Origin: Timema cristinae
Lineage: Eukaryota > Arthropoda > Insecta > Phasmatodea > Timematidae
DNA: 64,000 nucleotides
Reading direction: 5' to 3'
NCBI GenBank assembly: GCA_039000515.1
Contig: JBCFYV010000012.1
Coordinates: 1,456,005 to 1,520,004 of the forward strand
The notes beneath the pieces were generated by a model. The model saw only the letters and a program-made list of their open reading frames with translations. It was not told where the DNA came from and made no database searches. Positions 1-10,691 of the stretch are shown here, piece by piece. The first letter of the stretch is position 1; the number at the start of each line of letters is the position of its first letter. Position numbers and translations under genes: made by a program.

Positions 1-1090
1 TCATTTAAAGGAAAAGGCTATTTTATGTGTTCCTTTTTAGAACAATTTTAGTTTTAATAATTTTCCCAAATTTTTAAAAGTCCCTTTTTTTAACTTTGTA
101 GTAAAAAACTTGTAGAAGGTCATGGGGGGAAACTTGTTATTTCTTTTTGAATACAACCCTTTCAGTTGTTTCTTGAAGAAATGTTGGTTTCCCCAAAAAG
201 GGGGGTTTTATGGGGGCCCTTTCTATGCCCCCTTTTTGTCCCAAAGGGGTCAAAACTATTTTTGTTTTATGTTAAATTATAGGGAAATTCATAAACAAAA
301 TAAGCTAATATGTTTGAAATTTCACTCTTGGGGGTAAACCCTTAGGAAAATTTAAACTTTCTTAAAAATACTTTAATTATTTTTCCCAGACCAATTTCCC
401 TCAGGGCGGGGTTTTCCCAAATCCTCACCCTTTGGGAAGTGTGTAACCTTTAAATTTCATCATCTTTTTTTCTAAACAAATTTTTCCATTCGCATCTTAC
501 TAACCATTTGTGCTATGCAAAAAACCACTAAATTAGCTAATGTTTTTTGGGAAAAGGGAAAGGGTTGGACTTAGAAGTAGTTATCTCCCATTTGCATGGA
601 GGGAGAGGGAAAACTATTTAGGAAAAACAATTTTTCAGAACACTGATTGTGTTTCAAACCCTTGATTTTCCCCTATCATTGCGTGTCCAGTCTACTTCAT
701 TTTTGCCGCTTATACAATTTGCCCAAACCAAAACCTGAAAAAACCATTTGTAAAAACTGGCTTTATGCATACTAATGCACAGATGAATACTTACCTTTTT
801 CAATACACTACATTATGCATAAACCCAATTTTAAGATGTTCCCCAACACTATATTAACAAAAAATTCCCGGAAAAAACCTTAAGGGGTCATCCATAAACA
901 ACGTAACACTTTTTCTTAAATTTCCCCCATGTAGACATTTAAACCCCCAATTTTTTTTTCCTAACAGTGTAAGAAATCGATTACCCCGTTTTTTAAATTT
1001 TAAATTTGAGATCATATTTTAAAGTAAATATCTTCATATTTCCTTTTTTCAGTTAACTTGATTTAAACTCATCGTTTCTAAGCTACGGCC
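1..1090. other. Low-accuracy (unpolished-looking) sequence
   Basis: Runs such as ggggg, ccccc and ttttt are far more frequent here than in 1100-23700, and isolated bases seem replaced by neighbours. A SINE-B copy inside (489-697) is recognisable but garbled in the same way. Short open frames here, such as 122-337, are not credible genes. The text becomes normal by about 1050-1100. The cause (failed polishing of an assembly edge) is inferred. Confidence 0.7.
489..697 (-). repeat. SINE-B copy, degraded by sequence errors
   Basis: It reads in minus orientation like the better copy at 52921-53133. First comes the shared 3' tail (catcttactaacca for the usual gtcttactaccc), then the body with TTTGCATGGAG and AACTATTTAGGAAAAA, then the tRNA-like box B region. 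Errors are concentrated next to homopolymers. Confidence 0.6.
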
Positions 1091-2272
1091 ATGTTTCTTT
1101 TTTTTTATTTCATTTAGCTGCACATGTCAAGGGCAGGGTCTGATTTCCGGGTTGTATTGCGCATTAAAATAATAGCAGGTGCATAGTGACGCCAAGCCAG
1201 ATTTAGTTTCGCGCTCATAGATAACTTCCCTATTGGTCGATGGAAAGAAATCAAGTAATGATCTGGGTTCGAGATTATCCTTTTTACGGGGTTCATAATC
1301 AACAGCTCAGCAAGACGCTTGGCTTGCTGACGCTAGTTGTTAGAGTCACTTCTCGTCTTCTGTAGCTGATAGATGTGTGTAGGACCGTTGTACAAAGATG
1401 TAACAACATATAGGCACATTGCCTAATTAGTGTATCATATTGAGTACAGTGTTTTTACAGTTGATAAAAATGTGTGGAAATAAAATTAAACAGATTTAAA
1501 GTACATGGATGTTTTCGTATTCAAAATATAGCACCCACTCACATAACCTTAGAAAGTATGTGTGATGTTTCAAATGGCGCTCAACGTGGAGGTTTTCTAG
1601 ATGATACAAATAGGTATCTTTACAAATAATGTACAATGCGAGACTCTATATAAAATGTATACGTTACAATTGGCATACAACTTTTGCTCTTGTAAGATGC
1701 AACACTTACAATTGGTGCACTTCGAGGGACCGTAAAGAAGACATCTTTACAACAGCATTATGTGGTTTACAACTTACCCCTAGTGAGGCGACAACTGAAA
1801 AATTAGTATCAAATGACTTCGCTTGTATACCCACTAGAAAACATGACATGCATTACTAAACAATCATGACACCAAGATAACTGGAAGTCTTGACACCTTG
1901 TCTCAATCTTTGTCTACACATTGAACTAAGGGATAGAAGATTAATTTCCATCAAAACCGATGAATTTAGTCCCCATGCCAGAGATGAATTAACAGCCGAG
2001 TGACATTTTGGTGTCTATTAGAGTTAAGTTAGTTTGTAAATAATGTGTTTATATAATTAGTCAGTTTACCCCGTTTTGCTTGATAAACACAGCCTTGGCA
2101 TTTTCTTCTTCTATCAATGAAATCACATCTCAAATATTATTTTTAAATGATAAGAGGCTTATATTAGTCTTATTAATATAGAAATGAAAAACAAAGCATT
2201 TAAATAGATACAAATTTCTGACATTTTATAACAATTATTTTACAAGTGAGATTAAAAAGATTAAGATGGTTA
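1091..2272. other. Intergenic or intronic, no gene recognised
   Basis: The sequence is clean and AT-rich. A short minus-strand open frame (1114-1302) has no recognised domain. A small imperfect hairpin lies near 1300-1342 (CAGCAAG ... CTTGCTG), perhaps a repeat edge. No RNA gene or promoter could be supported. Confidence 0.4.
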
Positions 2273-2376
2273 TTATTTGTGACAGTTTCTAAATGTTCTT
2301 CTGACTGGGTACTCTGGAGTTGTCAGCAGCTCATAAGACAGCATGCTGAACAAAATGAAGTCCTCGTGGTATGTGT
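2273..2376 (-). CDS. Candidate 3'-terminal exon of an unidentified minus-strand gene
   Basis: On the minus strand a strong pyrimidine-rich acceptor (TTTCATCTTTGTTTATAG) ends just before 2376. It is followed by 33 open codons in one frame, starting TYHEDFILFSML and ending RNCHK before a TAA at 2273-2275. The frame enters in the middle of a codon, so the upstream exon would have to end in phase 1. I see no domain. It could be the far 3' end of the SLC28 gene on the same strand, or unrelated, but the residues do not resemble what I know of that family. No AATAAA follows closely, which weakens the call. Confidence 0.25.
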
Positions 2377-2693
2377 CTATAAACAAAGATGAAACAAAAA
2401 CGAGCTATTATAATTAATTGCATGCATAGTTATTGAAATAGTTAGGCAATAATAAGGTTCTTCTTTCATTTATTCATACATCAAGACATGTGATATTCAG
2501 ATGATACTTTTGTAACAATAGACGCTACCTACAAAATAACTAAATTGTTATCAAGGTCGACTGCAAATAAAATATTTGAATTTTAAGTTTGTCCGACCAA
2601 AATCCTGTTACAAATAGTCCTCCTACCTGCAATAGTATCTCATAAAATGTATAAAATACATCTTTAAGGCCTAATGTGTGAAGCTTGCTGATA

Positions 2694-2748
2694 CAGTAGA
2701 GCGTCGGAAATCCGGACGTCAAAAATCCGGAGCGTCGCAAATCCGGAT
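2694..2748. repeat. Left terminal region of Tigger with tandem TIR sub-repeats
   Basis: Two head-to-tail copies of GAGCGTCGSAAATCCGGA occur at 2699-2716 and 2731-2748, with a third ATCCGG between them. They match the right end in inverted orientation. They may be repeated transposase-binding sites, which is inferred from the usual role of such repeats. Confidence 0.75.
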
Positions 2749-3020
2749 CGGCTGTGAGAGCAGGTAGGGGAGGTTGTGGAAAGTGTTCTTGAGAGTTCAA
2801 CGACTTAGCCAGTCACCTCTCCTTGGTCACGTGCTCGGCTCAGTTCTGTGCTATCATTTACAAACTTTACAGCAGTGGTGAAACCTTCGTCGTATAGTTG
2901 CCTTGTGACGTTTTAGTGTGCGAGTTAAAACGGTACATATTTTTACTTTGTTAATATTGTCATTATTATCAAATAAAAGAAAACATAAATTTTTATCTAT
3001 AAGAGGATAAGTTAGAAATT

Positions 3021-4626
3021 CTAAGATAACTGTCTAAAGGGGAAAGTGGTGCATCTCTCGCTAAAATATATGGTGTAGGAACTTAAAGCATTAGTGACAT
3101 TAAAGCAAATAAAGACAGTTTGCAACGTTTTGCTTCAAAACTAGATTCTGAATAAGGTTCACAGAATAGAAAAACCACAAGAATGGCAAAAACAGTGCAT
3201 TGGAAGACGCTTTGTACATTTGGTTTACACAGAGGAGAAGTTTAGGTGAGCCTATTTCTGGTCCACTCATTTGTAAAAAGGCGATCCAGATGAATGAAAA
3301 ACTTGGCGGGCCTACAGATTTCAAAGCTAGTTCGGGTTGGCTGAAGAATTTTAAAATGAGGCACGGGATTAGAGAACTGGATGTCCAAGGAGAAATATTA
3401 TCTGCTGATAATGTTGTCGCAATGTTATTTAGGGAAAAATTTGTTATCATGACAATTGAGGAGGGCTACACAAGAGATGATGCTTACAACGCAGACGAAA
3501 CTAGGCTAAATTGGCGTTCCCTACTCCGGAAGTCATTGGCTTCTCGTAGAGAAAAATCCACTCCTGGCTTCAAGTTCGCAAAGGAAAGAGTGACAGCAAT
3601 GGCTTGTGCTAACGCAAGTGGTTCTCACGCTTTGGATCTGTTGGTTATCGGAAAAAGTAAAATCCACGATGCTTTAAGAACATTAAAACCTTAGGGCCTA
3701 CCTGTAATTTACAGGTCACAAAAAAAAAACCAATGGATGGATGCAGCAATTTTTACCAAATGGTACAAAGATATTTTCATTCCCAGTGTTAAAAAACATA
3801 TGAAACAAAACATAAAAGAAGGCAAGGTGGTCCTCATCATTGACAATGCCCCAACTCACCCCGGCCTTGATGTCTTGAACAAAATAGACGATAATATTCA
3901 AGTCATGTTCCTGCCTCCATACTACAACCAATGGACCAGGGGGTCATAGAAAAAATTAAAAGAATTTATAGAAAACAGATGTTTCGTCGGCTCTTGCTGG
4001 CTGAAAGAGACGAAGAAAGTGTGCTGCAGTTTGTGAAAAACCTCAGCCTAAAGGACGCCATTTACATGGTAGCAGATGCCTGGGGATCTCTCACTGACGA
4101 CAACTTAAAAAATGCCTGGAAAAAATTGTGGCCAATCCCCGAAATTCCAAATCAAGTACAAGATGAGGCAAACTCTCAAACTCCATCGGACGCCAACATT
4201 CCTACTGACGCCAAAGTTGGGGCTCTATTCCAGAAATTGCCTGGATTTGAACAGTGCGATGAACTTGACGCAAGGGAGTGGTTTGAAAGTGATGGCAATG
4301 ACCCTGGTTATCAGCATTTGAATGATGACGAAATAGTTCTTCAGGTAATTGAGGACAATGATAATGGAAGCAATGTAAGAGAGAGTGACGACGATGAAGA
4401 AGCAGCCGGTCCTTCCCACTCAGACGCCTATGAAGCATTCCAGACAGCTATGAACTGGTTAGAGAGGCAACCTGAGGGGACGGCGACACAACTCGTACTT
4501 CCTAAAAGACTGAGAGACTTGGCTGCAAAGAAACGTACGTCAAGTCTTGCACAAAAAACAATTAAGGACATTTTACCCAGTAAGTTTCCATTAATTACTG
4601 TAGATTATATTTTTTTTTCTTTCTAA
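3021..4626 (+). pseudogene. Tigger/pogo transposase (HTH_Tnp_Tc5 + DDE_1), inactivated
   Basis: The intact protein would bind the element's ends through CENP-B-like helix-turn-helix domains and cut with a DDD nuclease. Visible parts in order: an N-terminal HTH remnant (GASLAKIYGVGT, 3036-3145) with in-frame stops; a second HTH and the start of the nuclease (3200-3694, with FTQRRSLGEPISGPL and SGWLKNFKMRHGI); a nuclease middle part (3737-3949); and the C-terminal part (3931-4626). Catalytic Asp codons are seen at 3494 (NADET), 3842 (DNAPTHP) and 3934 (QPMDQG). Breaks: stops in the N-terminus, a frameshift near 3195, a TAG at 3692 with the frame unchanged on either side, and a short deletion with frame change near 3920, where the usual PPNTTSLIQPMD loop is shortened. 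An acidic C-terminal tail follows. Confidence 0.88.
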
Positions 4627-4742
4627 AAAGTATTGTAGAGTTACTAATATAAATTACATAATGTACATGTTCTTATTCAATATACTTTATTAAAATATTT
4701 TGTGTACTGTATTTTTCGAACCCTTCAGCCTCTATTTTGCAA

Positions 4743-4888
4743 TACAGTAGACTCCCGAGCGTCATGTATCCTCTAGTCAATACATTACGTATGTATACAG
4801 TTATTGAAAGCACATTTGAAAATCCGTACAATTCAGTAATCCGGATGGGTCCTGGTCCCGATCGATCCGGACTAACGACGCTCCACTG
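4743..4888. repeat. Right terminal region of Tigger with a second TIR-like copy
   Basis: TACAGTAGACTCCCGAGCGTC at 4743 repeats the outer end motif in the orientation of the left end. The true right end, in inverted orientation, is at 4866-4888. The arrangement suggests duplicated or nested termini. Confidence 0.6.
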
Positions 4889-5055
4889 TAAAATTAAAAC
4901 TACACTGTAATCTTAAACCAATAAAGTGTGTTAGATACTACTTACAAAGAACTGTTGTTTAGGTTTAGTAGAAATGCAATTAGGCCCTAATTGATTTACC
5001 ATGAGAAATATATACTGATATTGTGCTACTACAATATAATTGTAATAACTGTAAC

Positions 5056-5610
5056 CAGGGTTGTGGACTCGGTAGGCCATACCTTCGACTCCAACTCCTA
5101 TAGTTTTCTACTGTCTTGACTCCTCCATCAATGCCTAATGTATATAATATTAACCAGCAGGTAATAAAGAATCTATTATAAAGTAAAATAATTTTACCAT
5201 AGTAAATGTATTGCTAATTAATATATATTAGAATTTTAAAATACTAAATACTAAAATGATAACACAGGAAATTTCATCACCAGCACATGAATCATTAGGC
5301 TACTTAGGTCCATAGAACATAAAATATGTATTTTTATTATAATTTCTGAAAAAGAAAACTCTCTTACATTTCTATTAAAGTAAATATGCATTTAACTGTG
5401 CATTTAATAAAATTTAGAAATAGTTTTTAACAGAAAAAGAGGTTATAGACCTATCTTGAAACCAAAGAATGTACAAACTTATGCCTAACAGAACATTCAT
5501 AAGCATTTTTCCTAGTTATATTTTACAAATTTTTATTTTGAATCAGAGTCAGTGCCTTTCTACAGACTCCAACACTGACATTAACTACTGTATATAATGA
5601 TTAATTGCTG
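5056..5610. repeat. Possible degenerate GACTCC-bounded repeat
   Basis: The left edge has CTTCGACTCCAACTCCT and TCTTGACTCCTCC. The right edge has GAATCAGAGTCAGTGCC and CAGACTCCAACACTGAC. Such GGAGTC/GACTCC edges are common in dispersed arthropod repeats. The interior is AT-rich with no coding frame. Boundaries are approximate and the class is unknown. Confidence 0.35.
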
Positions 5611-7485
5611 TTCCTAAGTTAGCATCAAAGTACTGTTCGTATTCAGTGGAGACAGTATTTTTGCTATCTAATGGTTCTAATTTTATGCTAAGATATTATT
5701 ATTCTCAGGAAGCTTACTTGTTAAATTCTCTATTAACTTTGGTCCACTGGGCTCTGAACAGGTATGTGGGTGAAGTACCTATATGCAACCGCAAATACTT
5801 TGAAGGTCAGAAGTGCGGACACATCAAGGGTTTACCGCCAACAGTGTGGACATTTCCTTCGGAACACAGGATATAGTCGACTGGCCCACATGTTGTGTGT
5901 CCCCACAGTTAACCTACAAATAGTAGAACAAAGTTATTAGGGGAATGATGCGTAAGCACCTTACCATATAATACACGGTATTTCACATGAGAAACCAAAT
6001 CATTAAAAATTTATCAGTTTCATTACACTCGCAAGAAAACGGTGAATCCAATGATACTCTAAATGTGTGTATTTGAAGTTATTTTATTTTCGGAGCATTT
6101 AGAAAACCCAAGTCCAAACCTAGAGCAACATGTTGTTTGAGCCATGATATCTCATGATATGGTGCTATCTTATAATATGAAAGTCAAATAGTTTATTTTA
6201 TGAATATTAATTGAGATACTAATTTATCATTGAATGGAATGGCATCAAGGTAAGATCAAATCAGCTGTCTAATTACCACAAGGAAGATTAGGTTAAGCTT
6301 ATAATATACATTAGTTTATTAATAAGCTTGAGTAGTATCATGGAATTCTTCACATTAAAAAAAATCATAATGATAGCATAAATTTAATGATTTTCAGGTT
6401 TTATAGAGGAAAAGTTCATCCAAAAGGTTTGAATATTGGGTATCATCCCCGTTAATACTTTCGCCAAATAAAAGAAATGGCAGTTCAATTTTGTATATTT
6501 TGCATTCACATAAGGCAGACCTAAATCTTAGCTTTAAATTGTATTAGACAAAAAATAAGCTGCTCTTAGGCTAGGTTATCATTATTCTGTAGGCAAATGA
6601 AACTTTAGATTCACAGAAGAAGGAAAATGTAACATTTATTATTCTAAAATACCTTTTATGAGCATATACATTTTTATAAAAGTTTGTTGAGAAAGATTAG
6701 TTGGGGTTAACTTTATATTATTATAATTTATGAAACATTAATATGCCTTCATCAAACTATAGCCTAACATCCCGAAGGATTAGCTAGTTATAGAATAATA
6801 TAACCTACGCCTAGCATAAGGTTTTATTACTTTTAAAATTAAATATACTGGAGGCAATAATGGTTTAGTATATTCCCTTAAAAATGATAGGCCTGGATTC
6901 TGTGTGCCTTAACTTATACAAAGTGAGGTATCTATAAACACTTTTCACTTGCCAAACTTGCTTAAACAATTATTTATTCTTAACTTACAGAGAATGTCAA
7001 ATATTTGGCGTGCTAAACTTGTAATTACAGTTGTATGCTTAAAAGATCAGCCTTTATTTAAATCATTATCCTTCAAGTCGACAAGATATTTATATAAAAA
7101 TAGACCAAAAGTATGAAACTGAACATTTAGACCTTAATTTTTGTTTGAAAAATCATTTGATTATATTTGGGTGATCATAATATATTTTCCTATTTGTTAT
7201 TTTAGGTATAGATTTTTTTTCTGGTCAATTAATGTATAGAGTGGTGGAAAATATAATAGAATAAATATTGTTTATCTACTAAGACCCATGTGGTACATAA
7301 CCTTGACATCACACTTAAACTATCTCATTTGATATTAATATCGACGTTACTTTGTTTTGGATTTAATATAAATAGAACACAGCTATTATAATTATTACAT
7401 GAGAGTGTTGTATTATAATCCCTAAATTCACAATCTAAACATATTTAACATTAATTATATGACATGAAAACTTTTACTTACCTAC
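5611..7485. other. AT-rich non-coding, no gene recognised
   Basis: Both strands are stop-rich. Around 5700-5930 base composition is more even, with good splice-like words on both strands (GAACAG|GTATGT plus, TTTGTAG| minus), but no frame stays open across them. Nothing else could be supported. Confidence 0.4.
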
Positions 7486-7700
7486 GTCACGAGATCGTTG
7501 ACTTCCTACCGCGAGCTATTGGACCCTCGATACATTTCTCGGTGGCGCACGAGACTCGTTGATTGTAAATCGGTCAAAAGGAGATCCGGAATAGATTTTG
7601 CTCGTAAAGAGAGTCGATGGTCGTGAACGACATTACGACTCTCTTTCAAAGGGAAAGAAAAGATCCAGAATCCCAGTGCAGTATTCAAACCCCGATGACT
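7486..7700 (-). other. Candidate exon or structured element with a strong donor and hairpin
   Basis: This stretch is richer in G+C than its surroundings. On the minus strand it ends in a consensus 5' splice site, GACGTAG|GTAAGT, at 7485/7486. A 60-codon minus frame (7506-7688) has no recognised domain. A near-perfect palindrome occupies 7606-7646 (AAAGAGAGTCG ... CGACTCTCTTT), flanked by direct repeats of GATCCRGAAT. It may be an untranslated first exon, or the edge of an unclassified repeat that continues into the next element. Confidence 0.25.
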
Positions 7701-7725
7701 CCATCACCCGAGATCAGTCTTAAGC

Positions 7726-8695
7726 GGCCCCTAGACGATCATTATTGTGCAATATTATTGATGCTCCCTCTAGACAATTCAATAACCCAAAAATTGAATT
7801 GTACAATATTCAGTTTATCCAAAATGTTGAGTATACAATACGGATGCAGCTTGTGTAGCCATTGCTTTGGCTTTTTATATAAGAGAAAAGAATAGAAGGT
7901 CAAGACTTATTTTGAAATCATTCAGAATAAAATTAGGTTAACATCAGGAAAGTGGATTTAGATATTGTTGAAGTATGATATAATGTAGAATTAGAAAAGT
8001 ATGGTTCTGTTGGTCTAAGTCTAATCTTTTTGATGCCCCAATACTCCTTTGAGATCCAGCACTGGAATAGTGTCAAGAATACTTCAATCAGTAGCCAGAT
8101 ACTTTTCCAGTACTGACTTTAATGTCTTATGTTCATATCACATTATATTGTCTGTTATATTTTTTTTTATTAATATTTTAATGTGTGTACATGTTTTAGA
8201 CTTTTCATCAACTCGTTTGACCATTGTGTAAATTGATGAAGTATTTTAATTTTCTCTAATTGTTCATACAATGCACAGTGTTCTTCTAAAAACTCTTTAA
8301 TTTATTTTATTTTTTATTGTTTTTCAACATCACATTATATCCACTTTAATAACAACTTAACTTTTAAACTTAACTTTGCTATTTTCTAGATTAACTTATC
8401 TAAGTCTTAACTCTCAATTTAACTACTCCTTACATAAAACTTGATCTTTTGGAATATTTTCTAAAATGTTGCACACACACTTGTTGAGGCTGGTCTGCTT
8501 CCACTTTGAAATCTTGTACTGCAATATGTGCAATAGTACCGACAGACAAACCAATATTCCACACATAGCACAATATATTCCAAACAGTTGTAGATCAACG
8601 CAATATTTTGCACAATCATTCACTATATCCTCAAGACGATCAATAATATTGAGCAATATCAAATACTGTGCAATAATATTGACCATATAGGGGCC
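7726..8695. mobile_element. Unclassified terminal-inverted-repeat element (GGCCCCTA ends)
   Basis: The left end GGCCCCTAGACGATCA and the right end TGACCATATAGGGGCC are inverted repeats of each other. Just inside, both ends carry words of the type CAATATTATTG/TGCAATATT, repeated many times at the right side (8530-8690). Flanks tcttaagc and atttatgc agree at 5 of 8 positions, so an 8 bp hAT-type duplication is possible but unproven. A 112-codon minus frame (8423-8761) runs over the repeated words and past the right end, and is unlikely to be a gene. Confidence 0.5.
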
Positions 8696-9023
8696 ATTTA
8701 TGCAAGAGTAATGCCTTAGACCATTCAGCTTTCGATGCTGGTGGGAACCTTTTTTGATCATGCTTTATATCTCTGACGATGTGTGAACTATGTATTTCTT
8801 ATTTCAGTAGATTCATTGGGATTTGACAGCTCTACTTAATGGAGAGGTTAAGGAGTTATTGTTTAAAATTAGTCTTAAATAAAATAGACCAACATAGAGA
8901 TTTATTTTTAAGTATTCTTTCTCTAAGTAGTTCCAAACAGTCTGATACATTATTAAAAGTTTAACCAATGTTTTGTGAAATAAGCCTCATAATTTGTGTA
9001 CTATATACTGGAATGTTTGTTAC

Positions 9024-9177
9024 CTGCGTGGGGTGCCGAGAGAAAATAAACCCAAATAATAGTATGACGATGAGTCCGAAGAAAGATACAAGTCTTTCTC
9101 GACTGCCCACTGTATCCAGTACTAGGAACACCACCAGTGCTGCCAACAATAGCAACAATATTGCCACTCTGAACAAT
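9024..9177 (-). CDS. SLC28-type concentrative nucleoside transporter, exon 4 of those visible
   Basis: CNT proteins import nucleosides with Na+ or H+ across the plasma membrane. The exon encodes 51 residues: a first membrane helix (LFRVAILLLLLAALVVFLV), a loop DTVGSRERLVS, a second helix, and FSRHPTQ. The pattern S-x-x-R/E-x-L-V-S-F-x-G followed by F-S-x-H-P is the CNT signature at the start of the Nucleos_tra2_N domain. The acceptor TTTCAG|A lies at 9177 and the donor CGCAG|GTAACA at 9024. The exon begins with the last base of a Thr codon started in the preceding exon (10474-10645), and it ends in phase 0. The next exon should begin near the family's VxWRxVxWG segment. I could not find it at lower coordinates. 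Confidence 0.82.
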
Positions 9178-9475
9178 CTGAAATATATTATTAGGCTTTT
9201 AAATTTCAGAAATGTTGTTTTCAAGTTTTAAGTAGTGTATTTACAAATCATCATCATTATCATCAACTGTTTCCAGCCTGTGGCGGAGTCAGGCAAGTAA
9301 AATTCCACCATCTTATTTACATTACATCTTATTTACAAGTGTGTGTGCTTAAAATATTGTATTTGGTGTGCACTATCAAAACAAAGAGCTATATCTGTAC
9401 ACAACTTACAAACTTATTTAACAAAGGAGAGAACCCTTTAAAATCATATTACTAGGAACTAAACCTAGATTCTGG

Positions 9476-9678
9476 CCTTCACCTCTGACAAGACATCTTG
9501 TGAATGTGAGGAATGCCAGGCCTCCACCATGGTTCGGATTCCACGCTAAACTGTAGGTCCTTCATTTCATCTCACAATCACCCTACCATTACACATTAGT
9601 GTAAGTGCGTATAACCCGAACGGGTAGTAAGACGTGGTGCTAATAATAATAATAATAATAATAATAATATAATAATAA
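9476..9678 (+). repeat. SINE-A copy, 5'-truncated, with (TAA)n tail
   Basis: It starts inside the SINE-A body (CCTTCACCTCTGACAAGAC) and lacks the tRNA-like head. It runs to the shared 3' end (CCCGAACGGGTAGTAAGACG) and a (TAA)n tract at about 9640-9678. It lies in an intron of the SLC28 gene, antisense to it. The 5' truncation is typical of LINE-driven retrotransposition. Confidence 0.85.
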
Positions 9679-10011
9679 AATTCCTTTTTATTAAAAATAA
9701 ACTAGACAAATATGATAAAACATTTCAAAAATAATAACTTTAATATATGAACAACAAAACAACTATAGCCTATATACCTATTCCTGCAAATTTTGTGTGT
9801 TTCCAAACCCACTCTTAATCCCTTATTGGATGAACCAGTTCTGAGAGACAGCATTACATAAAAGTTATTTTACTGTAAAGCAGTTTCAATATAATATTTC
9901 AGGTACACTGGAGTGCCAATGTGTGCCCGTTAGCAACCTAAGCTATTTGATTTAAAAAAACCAGATAAAGTGATGACATTTTAAGGAAATGCATCAAATT
10001 CACTAGTTTTA

Positions 10012-10241
10012 GTCCTTCACCTTACTACATGTCCAGTTACAGTTATGTATTAATGACTAATGAGCTAGGGATTAAAAAGGTTGAATTTAGAGGAAGTGTG
10101 CACATATTAGTATGGAGAGGAAATGAAAAACCATTTTGTAAAAACCACCCTCAGTACACCCGACTGAGATTGAACCCCGATTTCCCTGTCATCAGCAGTC
10201 TAGTCTAATGCGAGATTGACCTTGCTGCCATCGAAACGGGT
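10012..10241 (-). repeat. SINE-B copy, diverged
   Basis: In minus orientation it carries a weak form of the shared tail (CACCTTACTAC), then AAGGTTGAATTTAGAGGAAG, then CAGTACACCCGACTGAGATT with the tRNA-like box B region (TTGAACCCCGAT on plus), ending near 10241. It sits in the same SLC28 intron as the SINE-A copy at 9476. Confidence 0.7.
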
Positions 10242-10473
10242 CAGAATTCACCTGGAGGAAGATAATAAATAAACCACTTGGTTGGAAAATAATCACGTTT
10301 TGAGATTGAATATTGGCTTACCGGGTCAGAGTCAAGCTTTCTAACACACACACCAAAGTCTGCCGGTTATTTTACTGATTGTAATATGTGTTAAACTTAA
10401 TATAATTTAAACTTTGAATTATTCTAAGATGACAAAACATAATGTTATTTGAGGTATTGAAATTAAATCTTAC

Positions 10474-10645
10474 GTTCTCTCCCATGCCTTGTCCCACGCA
10501 CGGACACTAGGTGCCACAATATGCTCGTAGAGAATCCGTCCAAAGTATTTCTTGACAATGAAGTAATAGAACATCCATATGTACAAGAAGAACAGAAGAA
10601 TGATAAGAATACCCAATCCATTGCACCACCCTATATCTTCATTAC
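10474..10645 (-). CDS. SLC28-type nucleoside transporter, exon 3 of those visible
   Basis: The 172-nt exon begins after TTTTGGCAG and ends AGAGAAC|GTAAGA. It completes a Gly codon from the upstream exon (15037-15235) and leaves two bases of a Thr codon for the exon at 9024-9177, so phases fit on both sides. It encodes NEDIGWCNGLG, a long membrane helix (about residues 10-31), the basic VKKYFGR, and an amphipathic stretch ending VRAWDKAWER. The order helix, K/R-x-F-G, then a charged W-containing loop matches the second membrane segment of animal CNT proteins. A hAT element (10692-11791) inserted just upstream of the acceptor. Confidence 0.8.
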
Positions 10646-10691
10646 CTGCCAAAACAAATACCTATGTTTGTGATTTTAAATTGGTTTTAAC

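Larger units (their letters stand above)
2692..4890 (+). mobile_element. Tigger/pogo-type DNA transposon (Tc1/mariner superfamily), nearly complete
   Basis: The element begins TA|CAGTAGAGCGTCG at 2692 and ends CGACGCTCCACTG|TA at 4890. The ends are inverted repeats (CAGTRGAGCGTCG...TCCGGA) flanked by the TA duplication used by this superfamily. Its length of about 2.2 kb fits Tigger elements. It contains a broken CENP-B-like transposase with the family's three aspartates. Both ends hold additional copies of the terminal motif (2699-2748 and 4743-4888), so the termini are compound. It is dead because of stops and frameshifts. Confidence 0.9.

Noticed and set aside
5720..5916. Possible exon on the minus strand with a Cys-rich, chitin-binding-like reading (VDYILCSEGN ... 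KPLMCPHF)
   Set aside because: The frame has a stop directly after the only acceptor and another after PHF. The cysteine spacing is incomplete, and the opposite strand has an equally open frame.
8423..8761. 112-codon minus frame with membrane-like stretches
   Set aside because: It is built from repeated ATATTG words of the GGCCCCTA element and overlaps its end. A competing plus-strand frame exists.
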